Source: JACVRW01 sp963850205 (GTDB taxonomy: Bacteria > Actinomycetota > Thermoleophilia > Solirubrobacterales > Thermoleophilaceae). From it: 64,000 nt of DNA. The notes beneath the pieces were generated by a model. It was given only the letters and a program-made list of their open reading frames with translations. It was not told the origin of the DNA and did not search any database. Below are positions 9,245 through 18,125 of this stretch, one piece after another. The translations under genes were made by a program, and so were the position numbers. How positions within the stretch are numbered: position 1 is the stretch's first letter; every line of letters begins with the position of its first letter. Location: contig CAWKKJ010000008.1 of assembly GCA_963850205.1 (NCBI GenBank), positions 1-64,000 on the forward strand, read 5' to 3'.

Positions 9245-9598
9245 TCAGCGGGTGCCGCGCCAGATCAGCCAGGCGAAGACACCCTGGAAGGGCAGCCGGG
9301 CCCAGAGCGCCGCTGCGGGGATCGGCGCGAATTTCTCGGCGTTGAGCGCCATGTGGATGTTGGCCGGATAGATGGCGACGAGCGTGGCCAGCAGCCACCA
9401 GCGCCCGGCCCGGCGGGTGCGGCTGGGCAGGACGGCCACCCCGCCGGCGATCTCCGCCAGCCCGCTGGTCACCACCACCTCGCTCTTCCAGCGATCGAGC
9501 GGCGGCGGCACGATCGCCTGGTACTGGCGCGGGATCACGAAGTGCATCGCGCCCGCGAAGATCCAGAACAGGCCCGTGGCGAGATGGGCCGGGCTCAC
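9245..9598 (-). CDS. DoxX-like small integral membrane protein
   Basis: A 117-residue protein with four hydrophobic segments and the DoxX-type layout (FWIFAGAMHFVIP near the N terminus, then SGLAEIAGGVAVL, and YPANIHMAL). DoxX proteins are linked to redox or oxidative-stress functions but the biochemical role is not settled. Its GTG start overlaps the stop of the aminopeptidase gene as GTGA, so it is the last gene of the pdxS-pdxT-aminopeptidase operon. Confidence 0.85.
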   Translation of the reverse strand: MSPAHLATGLFWIFAGAMHFVIPRQYQAIVPPPLDRWKSEVVVTSGLAEIAGGVAVLPSRTRRAGRWWLLATLVAIYPANIHMALNAEKFAPIPAAALWARLPFQGVFAWLIWRGTR

Positions 9599-10698
9599 AC
9601 CAAGAACCGGCCGTCGCGCTGCAGCTCGTCCCCGTCGACGGTGATCGAGCCTCCCTGGCGCAGGTCGCAGACCAGGTCCCAGTGCACCGCGGAGCTGTTG
9701 GTCCCGCCGGTCTCGGGGTAGCTCATGCCGATGGCCATGTGCGCCGTCCCGCCGATCTTCTCGTCCAGCAGGATCTCCTTCGTGCCGGTGGCGATGCCGA
9801 AGTTGGTGCCGATGCCGAGCTCGCCCAGGCGCCGGGCGCCCTCGTCGGTGTCCAGCATCTCCAGCAGGAAGTCCTCGCCCTGCTCGGCGCCGGCATCCAC
9901 CACCTTGCCGTCCTCGAAGCGCAGGCGCACGCCCGACACCGTCCGGCCGCCGTAGCTGGCTGGGAAGGTGAAGGCCACCTCTCCGCTGACCGCGTCCTCT
10001 ACCGGCCCGGTGAAGAACTCGCCGTCGGGCATGTTGTGCTCGCCGACGCAGGGAATCCAGCGGCGTCCGCTCACCCCGAGCGTCACGTCGGTGCCGGGCG
10101 CGGTGATCCGCACCTCCTCGCGGCCCTCGATCCAGTCCGCCAGCCGGCGCACCTGGTCGGACTGGCGCTCCCAGGCGCTCACCGGGTCACCGTCGGTGGC
10201 CAGGCAGGCGGCGTAGTAGAAGTCCTCGTAATCGCGCAGCGACATGCCCGCCTCCCCCGCGTAGGCGTGCGTGGGAAACAGGGTCAGCGCCCAGCGGTAG
10301 TCGCCGTCGGCGGCCCGCTGCATCGAGGTCTCCATGAGGCTCTTGCGGGCTCGTTGGACCCGGGCCTGCTTGCTCGGCTCGGCGCGCGAGAGCTCGCGCG
10401 CGTTGACGTCGGCCATGATCGCGATCCGCACGTCGGCGTTCTCCGCCGCCCAGGTGGCCGTGGGCGCCACCCAGTCCAGCTGCTCGTCGCTGGCCAGCTC
10501 GAAGAACGCGGCCTGCTGCCCGCTGGTGGTGAGCTGCACCACCGGGAGCCCGCCCTGGCCCAGCACCTCCTCGTACACCGCCTGCACCAGCACCTCGGCG
10601 GCGGTGGTCGACTGGATCACGCACACGTCGCCAGGCTCGACCCGGGTCGAGTAGCGCACCAGGATCTGGGCCAGCGCCTCGGCGCGCTGGTCCCTCAC
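9595..10698 (-). CDS. M29-family (AmpS-like) metalloaminopeptidase
   Basis: A 367-residue peptidase of the thermophilic aminopeptidase (M29) family. The C-terminal catalytic half shows the metal-binding elements: CVGEHNMPDGEFFTGP, a later Glu in the FEDGKVVDAGAEQGEDFL region, GTAHMAIGMSYPETGG with His and Tyr, and AVHWDLVCD with His and Asp. It removes N-terminal residues from peptides in the cytoplasm using a two-metal site. The GTG start overlaps the pdxT stop (GTGA). Sharing a transcript with pyridoxal phosphate synthesis is not an obvious functional link. Confidence 0.92.
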   Translation of the reverse strand: MRDQRAEALAQILVRYSTRVEPGDVCVIQSTTAAEVLVQAVYEEVLGQGGLPVVQLTTSGQQAAFFELASDEQLDWVAPTATWAAENADVRIAIMADVNARELSRAEPSKQARVQRARKSLMETSMQRAADGDYRWALTLFPTHAYAGEAGMSLRDYEDFYYAACLATDGDPVSAWERQSDQVRRLADWIEGREEVRITAPGTDVTLGVSGRRWIPCVGEHNMPDGEFFTGPVEDAVSGEVAFTFPASYGGRTVSGVRLRFEDGKVVDAGAEQGEDFLLEMLDTDEGARRLGELGIGTNFGIATGTKEILLDEKIGGTAHMAIGMSYPETGGTNSSAVHWDLVCDLRQGGSITVDGDELQRDGRFLV

Positions 10699-11246
10699 GA
10701 CGGAACCCCCGCCCGGTCGAGCAGCCAGCGGTGCAGGCTGCGGTCGCCGGTGAGCTCGGGATGGAAGGCCACGGCGAGAATATTGCCCTGTCGCACCGCC
10801 ACCGGGTGCCGGTCGATCTCGGCCAGCACCTCCACCTCGTCTCCGTGGTCGTCCACCCAGGGGGCGCGGATGAAGACGGCCCGCAGCGGTCCCAGGCCGT
10901 CCAGGTCGAGGTCGGCCTCGAAGCTGTTCAGCTGGCGCCCGAAGGCGTTGCGGCGCGCGCTCACGTCCAGGAGGCCCAGGTGGTCGCGGTCGAGCATGAT
11001 CAGGCCGGCGCAGGTTCCGAGCACCGGGCGCCCGCTCCGCACGAGGTCACGCAGGGGCTCGGCCAGGCCCTCGCGCTCGATCCCCATCGTGATCGTGGTG
11101 GATTCGCCGCCGGGGATCACCAGGCCGTCGAGCCCCTCGAGCCCGGCCGCGGTACGGACCACGCGCGGCTCGGCCCCGACCTCCTCCAGCGCGCGGACGT
11201 GCGCCTCGAAGTCGCCCTGGATGGCGAGCACGCCGATGACGGGCAT
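10695..11246 (-). CDS. pdxT: Pyridoxal 5'-phosphate synthase glutaminase subunit
   Basis: A 183-residue class I glutamine amidotransferase that supplies ammonia to PdxS. The nucleophile Cys is in LGTCAGLIML (about residue 79), with PGGESTT (about 46-52) and the His/Glu of AFHPEL (about 164-166) completing the triad. It starts 11 bp after the pdxS stop and ends overlapping the aminopeptidase start. Confidence 0.97.
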   Translation of the reverse strand: MPVIGVLAIQGDFEAHVRALEEVGAEPRVVRTAAGLEGLDGLVIPGGESTTITMGIEREGLAEPLRDLVRSGRPVLGTCAGLIMLDRDHLGLLDVSARRNAFGRQLNSFEADLDLDGLGPLRAVFIRAPWVDDHGDEVEVLAEIDRHPVAVRQGNILAVAFHPELTGDRSLHRWLLDRAGVPS

Positions 11247-11257
11247 CAGCGGGGCGG

Positions 11258-12142
11258 CTACCAGCCGCGGTTCTGCAGCAGCCCGCCGTCGGCCTGCAGG
11301 GTGCTGATCTCGATGCCGGGCATGGCCTCGCCCAGCTCGCGCGAGGCGGCCGCCACGCGCTCGGGGTCGTCGTGGTGGGTGGTGGCCTCCACGATGGCCC
11401 GCGCCCGGCGGGCCGGGTCGGAGGACTTGAAGATGCCCGAGCCCACGAAGTTGCCCTCCGCGCCCAGCTGCATCATCAGCGCGGCGTCGGCCGGGGTGGC
11501 GATCCCGCCGGCGCAGAACAGCACCACCGGCAGGCGCCCGCTCTCGGCCACCTGGCGCACCAGCTCCACCGGCGCCTGCAAGTCCTTGGCGGCCGTGGGG
11601 ATCTCCGCCGGGTCGAGTGCCGCCAGGCGGCGGATCTCGCCGCGGATCAGCCGGATGTGACGGACGGCCTCGACCACGTTGCCTGTGCCGGCCTCGCCCT
11701 TGGAGCGGATCATGGCCGCGCCCTCGGCGATGCGCCGCAGCGCCTCACCCAGGTTGGTGGCGCCGCACACGAACGGGATCTGAAAGCCCCACTTGTCGAT
11801 GTGGTGCGCCTCGTCGGCCGGGGTCAGCACCTCCGACTCGTCGATGTAGTCGACCTCGAGGGCCTCCAGCACCCGGGCTTCCACGAAGTGCCCGATGCGG
11901 GCCTTCGCCATCACCGGAATCGTCACGGCCTCCTGGATCTCCACGATCTTGGTCGGATCGGCCATGCGGGCCACCCCGCCGGCGGCGCGAATGTCCGCCG
12001 GCACCCGCTCCAGCGCCATCACCGCGGCCGCGCCCGCGTCCTCGGCCACCTTGGCCTCGTCGGCGGTGACCACATCCATGATCACCCCGCCCTTGAGCAT
12101 CTCGGCCAGGCCGGCCTTCACCCTGAACGTCCCGGTTTCCAT
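11258..12142 (-). CDS. pdxS: Pyridoxal 5'-phosphate synthase synthase subunit
   Basis: A 294-residue (beta/alpha)8 enzyme that builds pyridoxal phosphate from ribose 5-phosphate, glyceraldehyde 3-phosphate and ammonia. Conserved stretches include GGVIMDVVTADEAKVAEDAG, ALERVPADIRA, and the phosphate site near GEAGTGNVVEAVRH; the C-terminal GGLLQNRGW is also typical. ATG at 12142 gives the normal N terminus; the extra open frame upstream is not homologous. It is the first gene of the pdxST operon. Confidence 0.97.
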   Translation of the reverse strand: METGTFRVKAGLAEMLKGGVIMDVVTADEAKVAEDAGAAAVMALERVPADIRAAGGVARMADPTKIVEIQEAVTIPVMAKARIGHFVEARVLEALEVDYIDESEVLTPADEAHHIDKWGFQIPFVCGATNLGEALRRIAEGAAMIRSKGEAGTGNVVEAVRHIRLIRGEIRRLAALDPAEIPTAAKDLQAPVELVRQVAESGRLPVVLFCAGGIATPADAALMMQLGAEGNFVGSGIFKSSDPARRARAIVEATTHHDDPERVAAASRELGEAMPGIEISTLQADGGLLQNRGW

Positions 12143-12244
12143 CGCCACTGAGGATAGCCCGCCGTCGGCGTCACGCCGGCGCGGCAGGGCAACTTCAGCC
12201 GCGGCGGCCAAGCGCGGCCTCGGCCATGGGCCGCGGTGGCGTCC

Positions 12245-13663
12245 CTACCAGGTCGTGGGCTTCCCGGCCTCGTAGAGCCAGACGTCGAAGAAGCTGTCCA
12301 GCTGCTGACCGCTCTCGCGCTCCGCCAGAGCCTCGAAGTCGGCGGTGGTGACGGTGCCGTAGCGGTTCTCGGCGTACCAGGCGCGCAGGATGCCGAAGAA
12401 GACGTCGTCGCCCACCTTCTGGCGCAGGGCCTGCAGGGTCATGGCGCCGCGGTCGTAGACCGCGCTGGAGAACAGGTTCGCCGCCTCGCCCACGTTGCCC
12501 GGGGGCAGGGTCCAGAAGGCGTTGTCGGCCGGGCGGGCGTAGAGGGTGTCGAAGCGCGATTGGGCCGTGGGACCCGCGTGGCGCTCGTCGTAGATCCACT
12601 GTGACCAGCGGGCGAAGCCCTCGTTCAGCCAGATGTCGGGCCAGACGGCGAGCGTGACCGCGTTGCCGAACCACTGGTGGGCAATCTCGTGGACCACCGT
12701 GGTGGCGGATGGCGTGCGGTGGTAGTTGGCGCGGGTCTGGGACTCGAGCGCGTAGCCCACCGAGGGGGCGAAGTCCACGATCCCGCCCGCGGTGGTGAAC
12801 GGGTAGTCGCCGTACAGCTCGCTGAAGAAGTCCACCACCTCGGCCTGGGTGGCCAGGCGCTCCCAGGCCAGTGCCGGGTTCGGGGCCGTCTCGGCCGACG
12901 TCCGGGTGTTCGGGTCCACGGCGTCGAAGAAGCGACGTCCGCCGGAGGAGTAGAAGCGGGTGTCGAAGTTGCCGTTGGTGGCGGTGGCCAGGTAGGGCGC
13001 CATCGGCGTCTCCTCTCGCCAGCGCCAGGTGGTCCTGCCGCCACGGGTCCTCAGCTTCACCAGCTCACCGTTTCCGATCACCGTGCGCCCCTCCGGCACG
13101 CTCACCGTCACGTCGTAGGTGGCCTTGTCCCGCGGGTTGTCGTTGGCCGGGTACCAGCCGGGCGAGCCCTGCGGCTCGTTGACCACGAAGGCGCCGTCGT
13201 CGGTTGGGATCCAGCCCTCCTCGGACTCATCCGGGTCGATCACGGCCTGCGGCGCACCGGCGTAGCGCACCACGACCGTGAACCGCTCGCCCAGCTTCAG
13301 CTTGGGTCGGGGAGTGATCACCAGCTCGTGCTCGCCCTCGAGCCTGTACGCGGCCCGCCGGCCGTCGACCGTGAGGCTCGAGATCTCGTAGAAGGGCCGG
13401 AAGTCGAGGTTGAAGCGGTTGAGGTTCTGGGTGGCCCTGGCCCGGACCGTGGCCCTCCCCTCCAGCTCGTTGACCGGGGCCGCGTCGTACGAGAGCTTCA
13501 GCTTGTAGTGGCGGACGTCATAGCCGCCGTTGCCGGCGTTTGGGAAGAAGGGATCGCCGAGGCCAGGGGCCCCGGCCACGTAGCGTTGCGCAGCTGCCGG
13601 TGCGGCGACGACCAGCAGGCAGGCACAGAGGACGGTGAGGGGCGCGAAGAATCGAGTCAGCAC
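12245..13663 (-). CDS. Secreted M1-family zinc metallopeptidase
   Basis: A 472-residue exported aminopeptidase-type enzyme. Residues 1-25 form a signal peptide ending AAAQ. The zinc site HEIAH (325-329) is followed after 18 residues by the third ligand Glu348 in NEGFA, and a Tyr in VYDRGAM (about 403) is the expected transition-state residue. GYALESQ (303-309) takes the place of the usual GAMEN exopeptidase motif, so substrate choice may differ. The GTG at 13663 is the only reasonable start before the signal peptide. It lies 17 bp after the alpha/beta hydrolase gene, and both are probably co-transcribed exported hydrolases. Confidence 0.92.
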   Translation of the reverse strand: MLTRFFAPLTVLCACLLVVAAPAAAQRYVAGAPGLGDPFFPNAGNGGYDVRHYKLKLSYDAAPVNELEGRATVRARATQNLNRFNLDFRPFYEISSLTVDGRRAAYRLEGEHELVITPRPKLKLGERFTVVVRYAGAPQAVIDPDESEEGWIPTDDGAFVVNEPQGSPGWYPANDNPRDKATYDVTVSVPEGRTVIGNGELVKLRTRGGRTTWRWREETPMAPYLATATNGNFDTRFYSSGGRRFFDAVDPNTRTSAETAPNPALAWERLATQAEVVDFFSELYGDYPFTTAGGIVDFAPSVGYALESQTRANYHRTPSATTVVHEIAHQWFGNAVTLAVWPDIWLNEGFARWSQWIYDERHAGPTAQSRFDTLYARPADNAFWTLPPGNVGEAANLFSSAVYDRGAMTLQALRQKVGDDVFFGILRAWYAENRYGTVTTADFEALAERESGQQLDSFFDVWLYEAGKPTTW

Positions 13664-13680
13664 GGCCGGAATGTACCCGC

Positions 13681-15660
13681 TCAGGGGCCGTTCCAACCGG
13701 CGGCGTAGCAGGGCTTCGCGCCGCAGGTGTCCACGAAGGCCCCGCCCTCCTTGAGGAACTCGGAGAACTGCACCGCGGCGGTGACCTCGAACGCGGTGAT
13801 GCCGTGCGGATCCACGCCAGCCCCCGGCGGAAGGCCGGCCGTGGGCGGCGCCGGCGTGCCCAGCGGACCCCGCTGCGGGCCGATGTCGAACGGGACCAGC
13901 ACGTTGCCGTCGAACGGCGTGGCCGGAATCCGTGGGATGCGGTAGTAGGGCCGGCGGTCGGCGCTTCGCCCGGGGTCGAGCGCAGGCGTGCGCAGCCGGG
14001 CGCCGATCACCCGTGCCTCGACCTCGGTGGCCACGTTGGCCACCTGGTGGTCGCCGAAGGCCTGATGCAGCAGCACACTGTGCAGCGGCGTGTTCCGGTA
14101 GGGGTCGCGGGTCATGTGCCAGGCGTAGCCGTTGGCCTCGCCGCGGTCCCAGAGCAGCTGGATCAGCGACAACAAGAGCGGCCGCTCGAGCTGGTTTGGG
14201 TATGACGGGAACAGCACCTCGCTGAAGGTCGCGAACTGCGAGCTGCGCGGCAGCAGCAGGCTGTAGTTCATCGCCGGCACCACGAGGGCGGCGCGGGTGA
14301 AGTCCGGGGCCACGGCCGTGAGGGCGCCGCCCAGGATCCCGCCCTGGCTGCCGCCGGCGAAGAACAGGCGGCGCCGGTCGATCGCGTTCCCGAACGCCGG
14401 GTTCGACGCCAAGCCCTGGGGATGCAGCAGCAGGCGGCCCAGGAACATGAAGTTCAGAGCGCCCTGCTGGAGGCGGTCGGCGAGGCTCGAGAACCTCGAC
14501 AGGTCGCGCGAGAGGTCCGCGACGTTGGGCAGGTCGCCGCGCGACATCCCCGACCAGTCGGTGCCGCACACCGCGAAGCCCAGCAGCCGCACCAGCGGCT
14601 CGAGCGAATCCACCTCCTCGGCGCTGCCGAACAGGCCGTGGCCGTACACCAGCGGGCGCACGGGCGTGCCGCTCCTCGGCAGCAGGCAGGTGAAGTTCGC
14701 CTCCTGCGTGTTCCCCGGCGTCCGCAGCGGGAGGCCGCGGCGGCCGAGCACAAAGCGGGCGCCCGGAGGACACCCGGGACGGTCGAGGAAGCAGGGGACC
14801 TCGAACGTGCCGGTCACCCGCCGGATGTCCGGGTTGCCGTCGTCGACGCTGCCGACGGCGAAGGACGGCGCCCGTCCCTCCACCCGCAGGTCGTCGAGAT
14901 CGGTGTCCCCGAGGAGAGCGAAGGCGCGGTCGCGGATGGACAGCAGCCGGGAGGCCAGCGTCTTCGGCGTGGCCACGGTGAAGTCCCAGGCCAGGTAGAG
15001 GTCGCGCCGCGGGATCCCGGCCGCCCGCAGGCTCCCGAAGATCGACTCCATGTGCCGCCGGCGGTGCTCGACCGGACGGGACCTGGCGGGAAGGCGGTCG
15101 CGGTAGACCCGGAACGCCCGCCGGGCACCCAGCACCCGTCCGCGGGCGTCCCGCAGCCGCCGGAGGGCCACGATGTAGCGCTCGCCCTCCCTCCAGTTGG
15201 CGCCGGGGTGGATGTTGAGGGTCACGTCGCGTGGGCGATCGGCGTAGGCGTCGAGCTCGGCCCAGATCAGCTGCCGCCTGCGCGTGCGTGCGTTGATCAC
15301 CACCACCGGCTGGCGGCGCTCGAAGCTGCGGGACATGTCGGTTACGGGCACGGCCCCGGTGCGACGGAAGGCCTTCGGGGTGTCGAGGCCCGGCACCCGC
15401 GTGACGATGGTCTGACCCGGGCTGAAGCCGTCGGAGTAGTTGAAGTCCCGGGGCCGGATCGGCTTGCCGCCCGAGTTGCGCGGCATCATCGCGTTCCGCA
15501 GCGCGAGCCGGCCGCCGTCACGGAAGTGATCGTTCGGGAAGGGCAGCAGACAGGCCGCGGGATCGAGCGGATCGCAGCCGCGAGGAGCCGCGGCGGCCGG
15601 TCCGGCGAGGGCCAGGAGCGCCGAGCAGGCCAGGGCGACGCAGGTGGCTCTCCTCGTCAA
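13681..15660 (-). CDS. Large secreted alpha/beta-hydrolase-like protein
   Basis: A 659-residue protein with a signal peptide (residues 1-25, cleavage after PAAAA). A nucleophile elbow GGSQGG (436-441, Ser438) lies in a C-terminal alpha/beta-hydrolase region that also has LVYGHGLFG (about 337-345) as oxyanion strand and HQAFGDHQV near the end as a candidate His. The N-terminal 300 residues have no domain I recognise and contain FPNDHFRDG, a motif often seen in this actinobacterial protein type. Substrate unknown; a lipase, esterase or peptidase role is possible. It precedes the M1 peptidase gene by 17 bp. Confidence 0.82.
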   Translation of the reverse strand: MTRRATCVALACSALLALAGPAAAAPRGCDPLDPAACLLPFPNDHFRDGGRLALRNAMMPRNSGGKPIRPRDFNYSDGFSPGQTIVTRVPGLDTPKAFRRTGAVPVTDMSRSFERRQPVVVINARTRRRQLIWAELDAYADRPRDVTLNIHPGANWREGERYIVALRRLRDARGRVLGARRAFRVYRDRLPARSRPVEHRRRHMESIFGSLRAAGIPRRDLYLAWDFTVATPKTLASRLLSIRDRAFALLGDTDLDDLRVEGRAPSFAVGSVDDGNPDIRRVTGTFEVPCFLDRPGCPPGARFVLGRRGLPLRTPGNTQEANFTCLLPRSGTPVRPLVYGHGLFGSAEEVDSLEPLVRLLGFAVCGTDWSGMSRGDLPNVADLSRDLSRFSSLADRLQQGALNFMFLGRLLLHPQGLASNPAFGNAIDRRRLFFAGGSQGGILGGALTAVAPDFTRAALVVPAMNYSLLLPRSSQFATFSEVLFPSYPNQLERPLLLSLIQLLWDRGEANGYAWHMTRDPYRNTPLHSVLLHQAFGDHQVANVATEVEARVIGARLRTPALDPGRSADRRPYYRIPRIPATPFDGNVLVPFDIGPQRGPLGTPAPPTAGLPPGAGVDPHGITAFEVTAAVQFSEFLKEGGAFVDTCGAKPCYAAGWNGP

Positions 15661-15697
15661 GGCAGCGCCACCCTACTTCAGGGTCGCGGGCCCGGTG

Positions 15698-16549
15698 CTA
15701 CTTCAGCTTGAAGGCCTTGATGCGGTCGGCGTAGGCCGACTCGTCGAGCGCGTACACGCCGTAGGCCAGCGCCTGGATCAGCCCCAGCAGCGCGGCGTGC
15801 GAGCGCACGTACGCGGGGCTGTTGGAGGAGTAGTAGAGGCGATGGTCGGCGATCTTCGCCACCTCCGAAAGGGTGGCGTCGGCTATGGCGACCGTCGCCG
15901 CCCGCCGGTTCCGGGCCAGCTTCATCGCCCGCACGACGAGCGGGTGCGGGCGACCGGCCGAGAAGCCCACCATCACCGTCTTGTCGTCAACGCGGCCCAG
16001 CTTGGCCAGGCCCTCCTGGCTCGGCGAGGCCACCACCTCGGCGCGCAGGTCGAGCAACATCAGCAGGTGGCGCAGGTAGCTCGCGAAGAAGGCCATCTGA
16101 TCGGTGCCGCAGAGAACGATGCGGTCGGCGCGGGAGATCACGTCGACGGCCGCCATCACCTCGTCGCGATCCACGCGCCGGGCGGTTTCGGCGAGGTTGG
16201 CGTGGTCGGCGGCCAACGCCGTCTCGAACTCCGTCTGGTCAATGGGAAACAGCGGAGGGCTGCCCATCTCGGCCGGGGCGCCGCCGTTCTCGCGCGCGCG
16301 CCGGTACTCGTCCCGGGCGGCGGCCTGGAGCTCGGGAAAGCCCTCGAAGCCGAGCGCCTGGGCGAAGCGCACGACGGTCGAGCTGGAGGTGTTGGCCCGG
16401 CGGGCCAGCTCCTCGGCAGTGTGGAAGGCGGCCTCCTCCAGATGGTCGACGATGTACTGGCCGACGTCCTTCTGGGAGCGGCTGAACTCGTCGAAGCGCT
16501 GGCGAATCTCCTCGGACAGGGTGAGGGCGGTCGTACCGGTACGCGTCAC
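15698..16549 (-). CDS. MurR/RpiR-family transcriptional regulator (HTH plus SIS domain)
   Basis: A 283-residue regulator: N-terminal HTH_6 domain (about 10-85, including the TAEELARRANTSSSTVVRFAQ recognition region) and a C-terminal SIS sugar-phosphate-binding domain (about 125-260, ADRIVLCGTDQMAF and DDKTVMVGFSAGRPHP). Family members sense phosphosugars and control sugar or amino-sugar catabolism. No sugar catabolic operon adjoins it; the nearest candidate is the sugar-1-phosphate cytidylyltransferase gene 34 bp upstream on the same strand, which could share the transcript. GTG start. Confidence 0.92.
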   Translation of the reverse strand: MTRTGTTALTLSEEIRQRFDEFSRSQKDVGQYIVDHLEEAAFHTAEELARRANTSSSTVVRFAQALGFEGFPELQAAARDEYRRARENGGAPAEMGSPPLFPIDQTEFETALAADHANLAETARRVDRDEVMAAVDVISRADRIVLCGTDQMAFFASYLRHLLMLLDLRAEVVASPSQEGLAKLGRVDDKTVMVGFSAGRPHPLVVRAMKLARNRRAATVAIADATLSEVAKIADHRLYYSSNSPAYVRSHAALLGLIQALAYGVYALDESAYADRIKAFKLK

Positions 16550-16583
16550 GGACGCGGTTTTCGCCGGGCGCCCGGGAGTTCCT

Positions 16584-17294
16584 TCAGCGCCAGAGCTTCC
16601 AGGGGGCCCGGCCGGCCTCCCAGAGGTCGTTCAGCAGCACCGCGTCCTTGTAGGTGTCCATGCAGTCCCAGAAGCCCGTGTGCCGGTACGCGTTGAGCTG
16701 GCCCTCGGCGGCGAGCCGCTCGAACGGCCCGCGCTCGAGCACCGAGCTCTCGTCGAGGTACTCCAGCACCCCACGCTCGAAGCAGAAGAAGCCGCCGTTG
16801 ATCCAGCCCTCGAAGCGCGGCTTCTCGGTGAACCCCTCCACACGACCGTGGCCGTCAAGTCGAGCGACGCCGAACTGAAGCTCGGGCCGGACCACGGTGA
16901 TCGTGGCCAGCAGGCCAGTGTGGGTGTGGAAGGCGAGCAGGCGGCTGAGCTCCACGTCGGCGACGCCGTCGGCGTAGGTCGCGCAGAAGCGCTCGCCGCG
17001 CAGGTGCTCGGCCACGAGCGCGATGCGGCCCCCGGTGGGTGTCGCCTCGCCGGTATGGAGGCACTCGATGTCCAGACCCGCGGGCAGCCCGTTCCTGGCC
17101 ACGAAGTCCTCGATCAGCTCGCCGCGGTGGCCGAGGCAGAGGAGAAAGCGACGGAAGCCCTGCTCGGCGTAGATGCGGATCACGTGCCAGAGGATCGGCC
17201 GGCCGCCGATCTCCACCAGCGGCTTGGGGATCGTCTCGCCGTGCCCGCGCAGGCGCGTGCCGCGCCCGCCACAGAGGATCACCACGTCCTCCAT
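16584..17294 (-). CDS. Nucleotidyltransferase, glucose-1-phosphate cytidylyltransferase-like
   Basis: A 236-residue sugar-1-phosphate nucleotidyltransferase. The GGRGTRL loop (9-15), PKPLVEIGGRPILWHV (24-39), and TGEATPTGGR (about 82-91), which matches the RfbF type, point to CDP-glucose formation. YADGVAD, GFTEKP and the C-terminal FWDCMDTYKD complete the catalytic fold. Its ATG abuts the TGA of the metallophosphatase gene with no gap, so three genes (glycosidase-like, phosphatase, nucleotidyltransferase) form one operon. CDP-glucose feeds 3,6-dideoxysugars, but no partner dehydratase is in the window. Confidence 0.85.
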   Translation of the reverse strand: MEDVVILCGGRGTRLRGHGETIPKPLVEIGGRPILWHVIRIYAEQGFRRFLLCLGHRGELIEDFVARNGLPAGLDIECLHTGEATPTGGRIALVAEHLRGERFCATYADGVADVELSRLLAFHTHTGLLATITVVRPELQFGVARLDGHGRVEGFTEKPRFEGWINGGFFCFERGVLEYLDESSVLERGPFERLAAEGQLNAYRHTGFWDCMDTYKDAVLLNDLWEAGRAPWKLWR

Positions 17295-18125
17295 TCAGGC
17301 CGAGCAGGAGCGGGTGCTCTGGTCGAGCAGCCGGCCGGAGGCGGCCCGGAACTGGAAGGTGGCCCGGCCGGGCTCGAGCACGATGCGCAGGGCGCCCTCG
17401 GTGCTGTCGTTCCCCCACCTCAGGTCGCGGTCGCCCCTGTTGAGCCGGTAACGGGCCCGTCCCCCGGCGCCGGCCACGTACTGGGTGATACCGCCCCTGG
17501 GCCGCAGGCGCTGGAGGTCATGATCGTGACCGCCCAGCACCGCCTGGGCTCGGCCGCGCAGGGCGCGCCAGAGCGGTGCCATGTCGGGGGAGTCGCCGTG
17601 CCCGGTGCCGGCGGAGAAGCGCGGCCGGTGCCAGAAGGCGATGCGGCAGTCGCCCGGCGCGGCCACGGACCGCTCGAGCCAGCGCAGCTGCCGCGATCCG
17701 GGACCGTGCGCCGCCTCCGAGTTCAGGTCGACGAGCTCCCAGCCCGCCAGCCGGATGCTCGACCAGGGCGGCTGGCGGCTGCCCTTCTTCTCGCGCCAGT
17801 AGGGGTAGTAGCCGCTGAAACGGTTGGCCCACTCGTGGTTGCCCGGGGTGGGCTCGGTGATCGTCCCGAGCGGGCCGTACAGCGGGTCGTAGTTGCGCCT
17901 GAACTCGGCCGGGGTGCCGTACTCGTAGACGTCGCCCAGGTAGAGGAAGCGATCCGGCCGGGCAGCGCGGATGGTCGCCGCGAGACGGCGGGCCGCGGAG
18001 GTCGGTGTGGCCGCGTCGCCCACCGCCCAGACCACCGCGCGCTGGGGCTCGGCCGGCTGCCCGGCCGCGCCCGGGGCCGCGGCCAGGACCAGGCCGGTCG
18101 CCACGGCGGCCGTCAGGCCCCTCAC
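17295..18125 (-). CDS. Exported calcineurin-like metallophosphatase
   Basis: A 276-residue protein with a signal peptide (1-24) and a metallophosphoesterase domain: AVGDAA stands where the usual D-x-H is expected, followed by YLGDVYEYG, PGNHEWANR (GNHE), FWHRPRF and GGHDHDLQR (GHDH). The first metal motif lacks its His, as in purple-acid-phosphatase-like relatives. The C-terminal 50 residues form a beta-rich extension. GTG at 18125 overlaps the stop of the upstream gene as GTGA. It probably removes phosphate outside the cell, with the neighbouring phosphodiester glycosidase. Confidence 0.88.
   Translation of the reverse strand: MRGLTAAVATGLVLAAAPGAAGQPAEPQRAVVWAVGDAATPTSAARRLAATIRAARPDRFLYLGDVYEYGTPAEFRRNYDPLYGPLGTITEPTPGNHEWANRFSGYYPYWREKKGSRQPPWSSIRLAGWELVDLNSEAAHGPGSRQLRWLERSVAAPGDCRIAFWHRPRFSAGTGHGDSPDMAPLWRALRGRAQAVLGGHDHDLQRLRPRGGITQYVAGAGGRARYRLNRGDRDLRWGNDSTEGALRIVLEPGRATFQFRAASGRLLDQSTRSCSA

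Noticed and set aside
12195..12674. Minus-strand frame at the end of the M1 peptidase gene
   Set aside because: Arg/His-rich alternative frame of the peptidase C terminus.
13664..14773. Upstream extension of the M1 peptidase frame to 842 codons
   Set aside because: The added part is the out-of-frame shadow of the alpha/beta hydrolase gene; the signal peptide begins at 13663.
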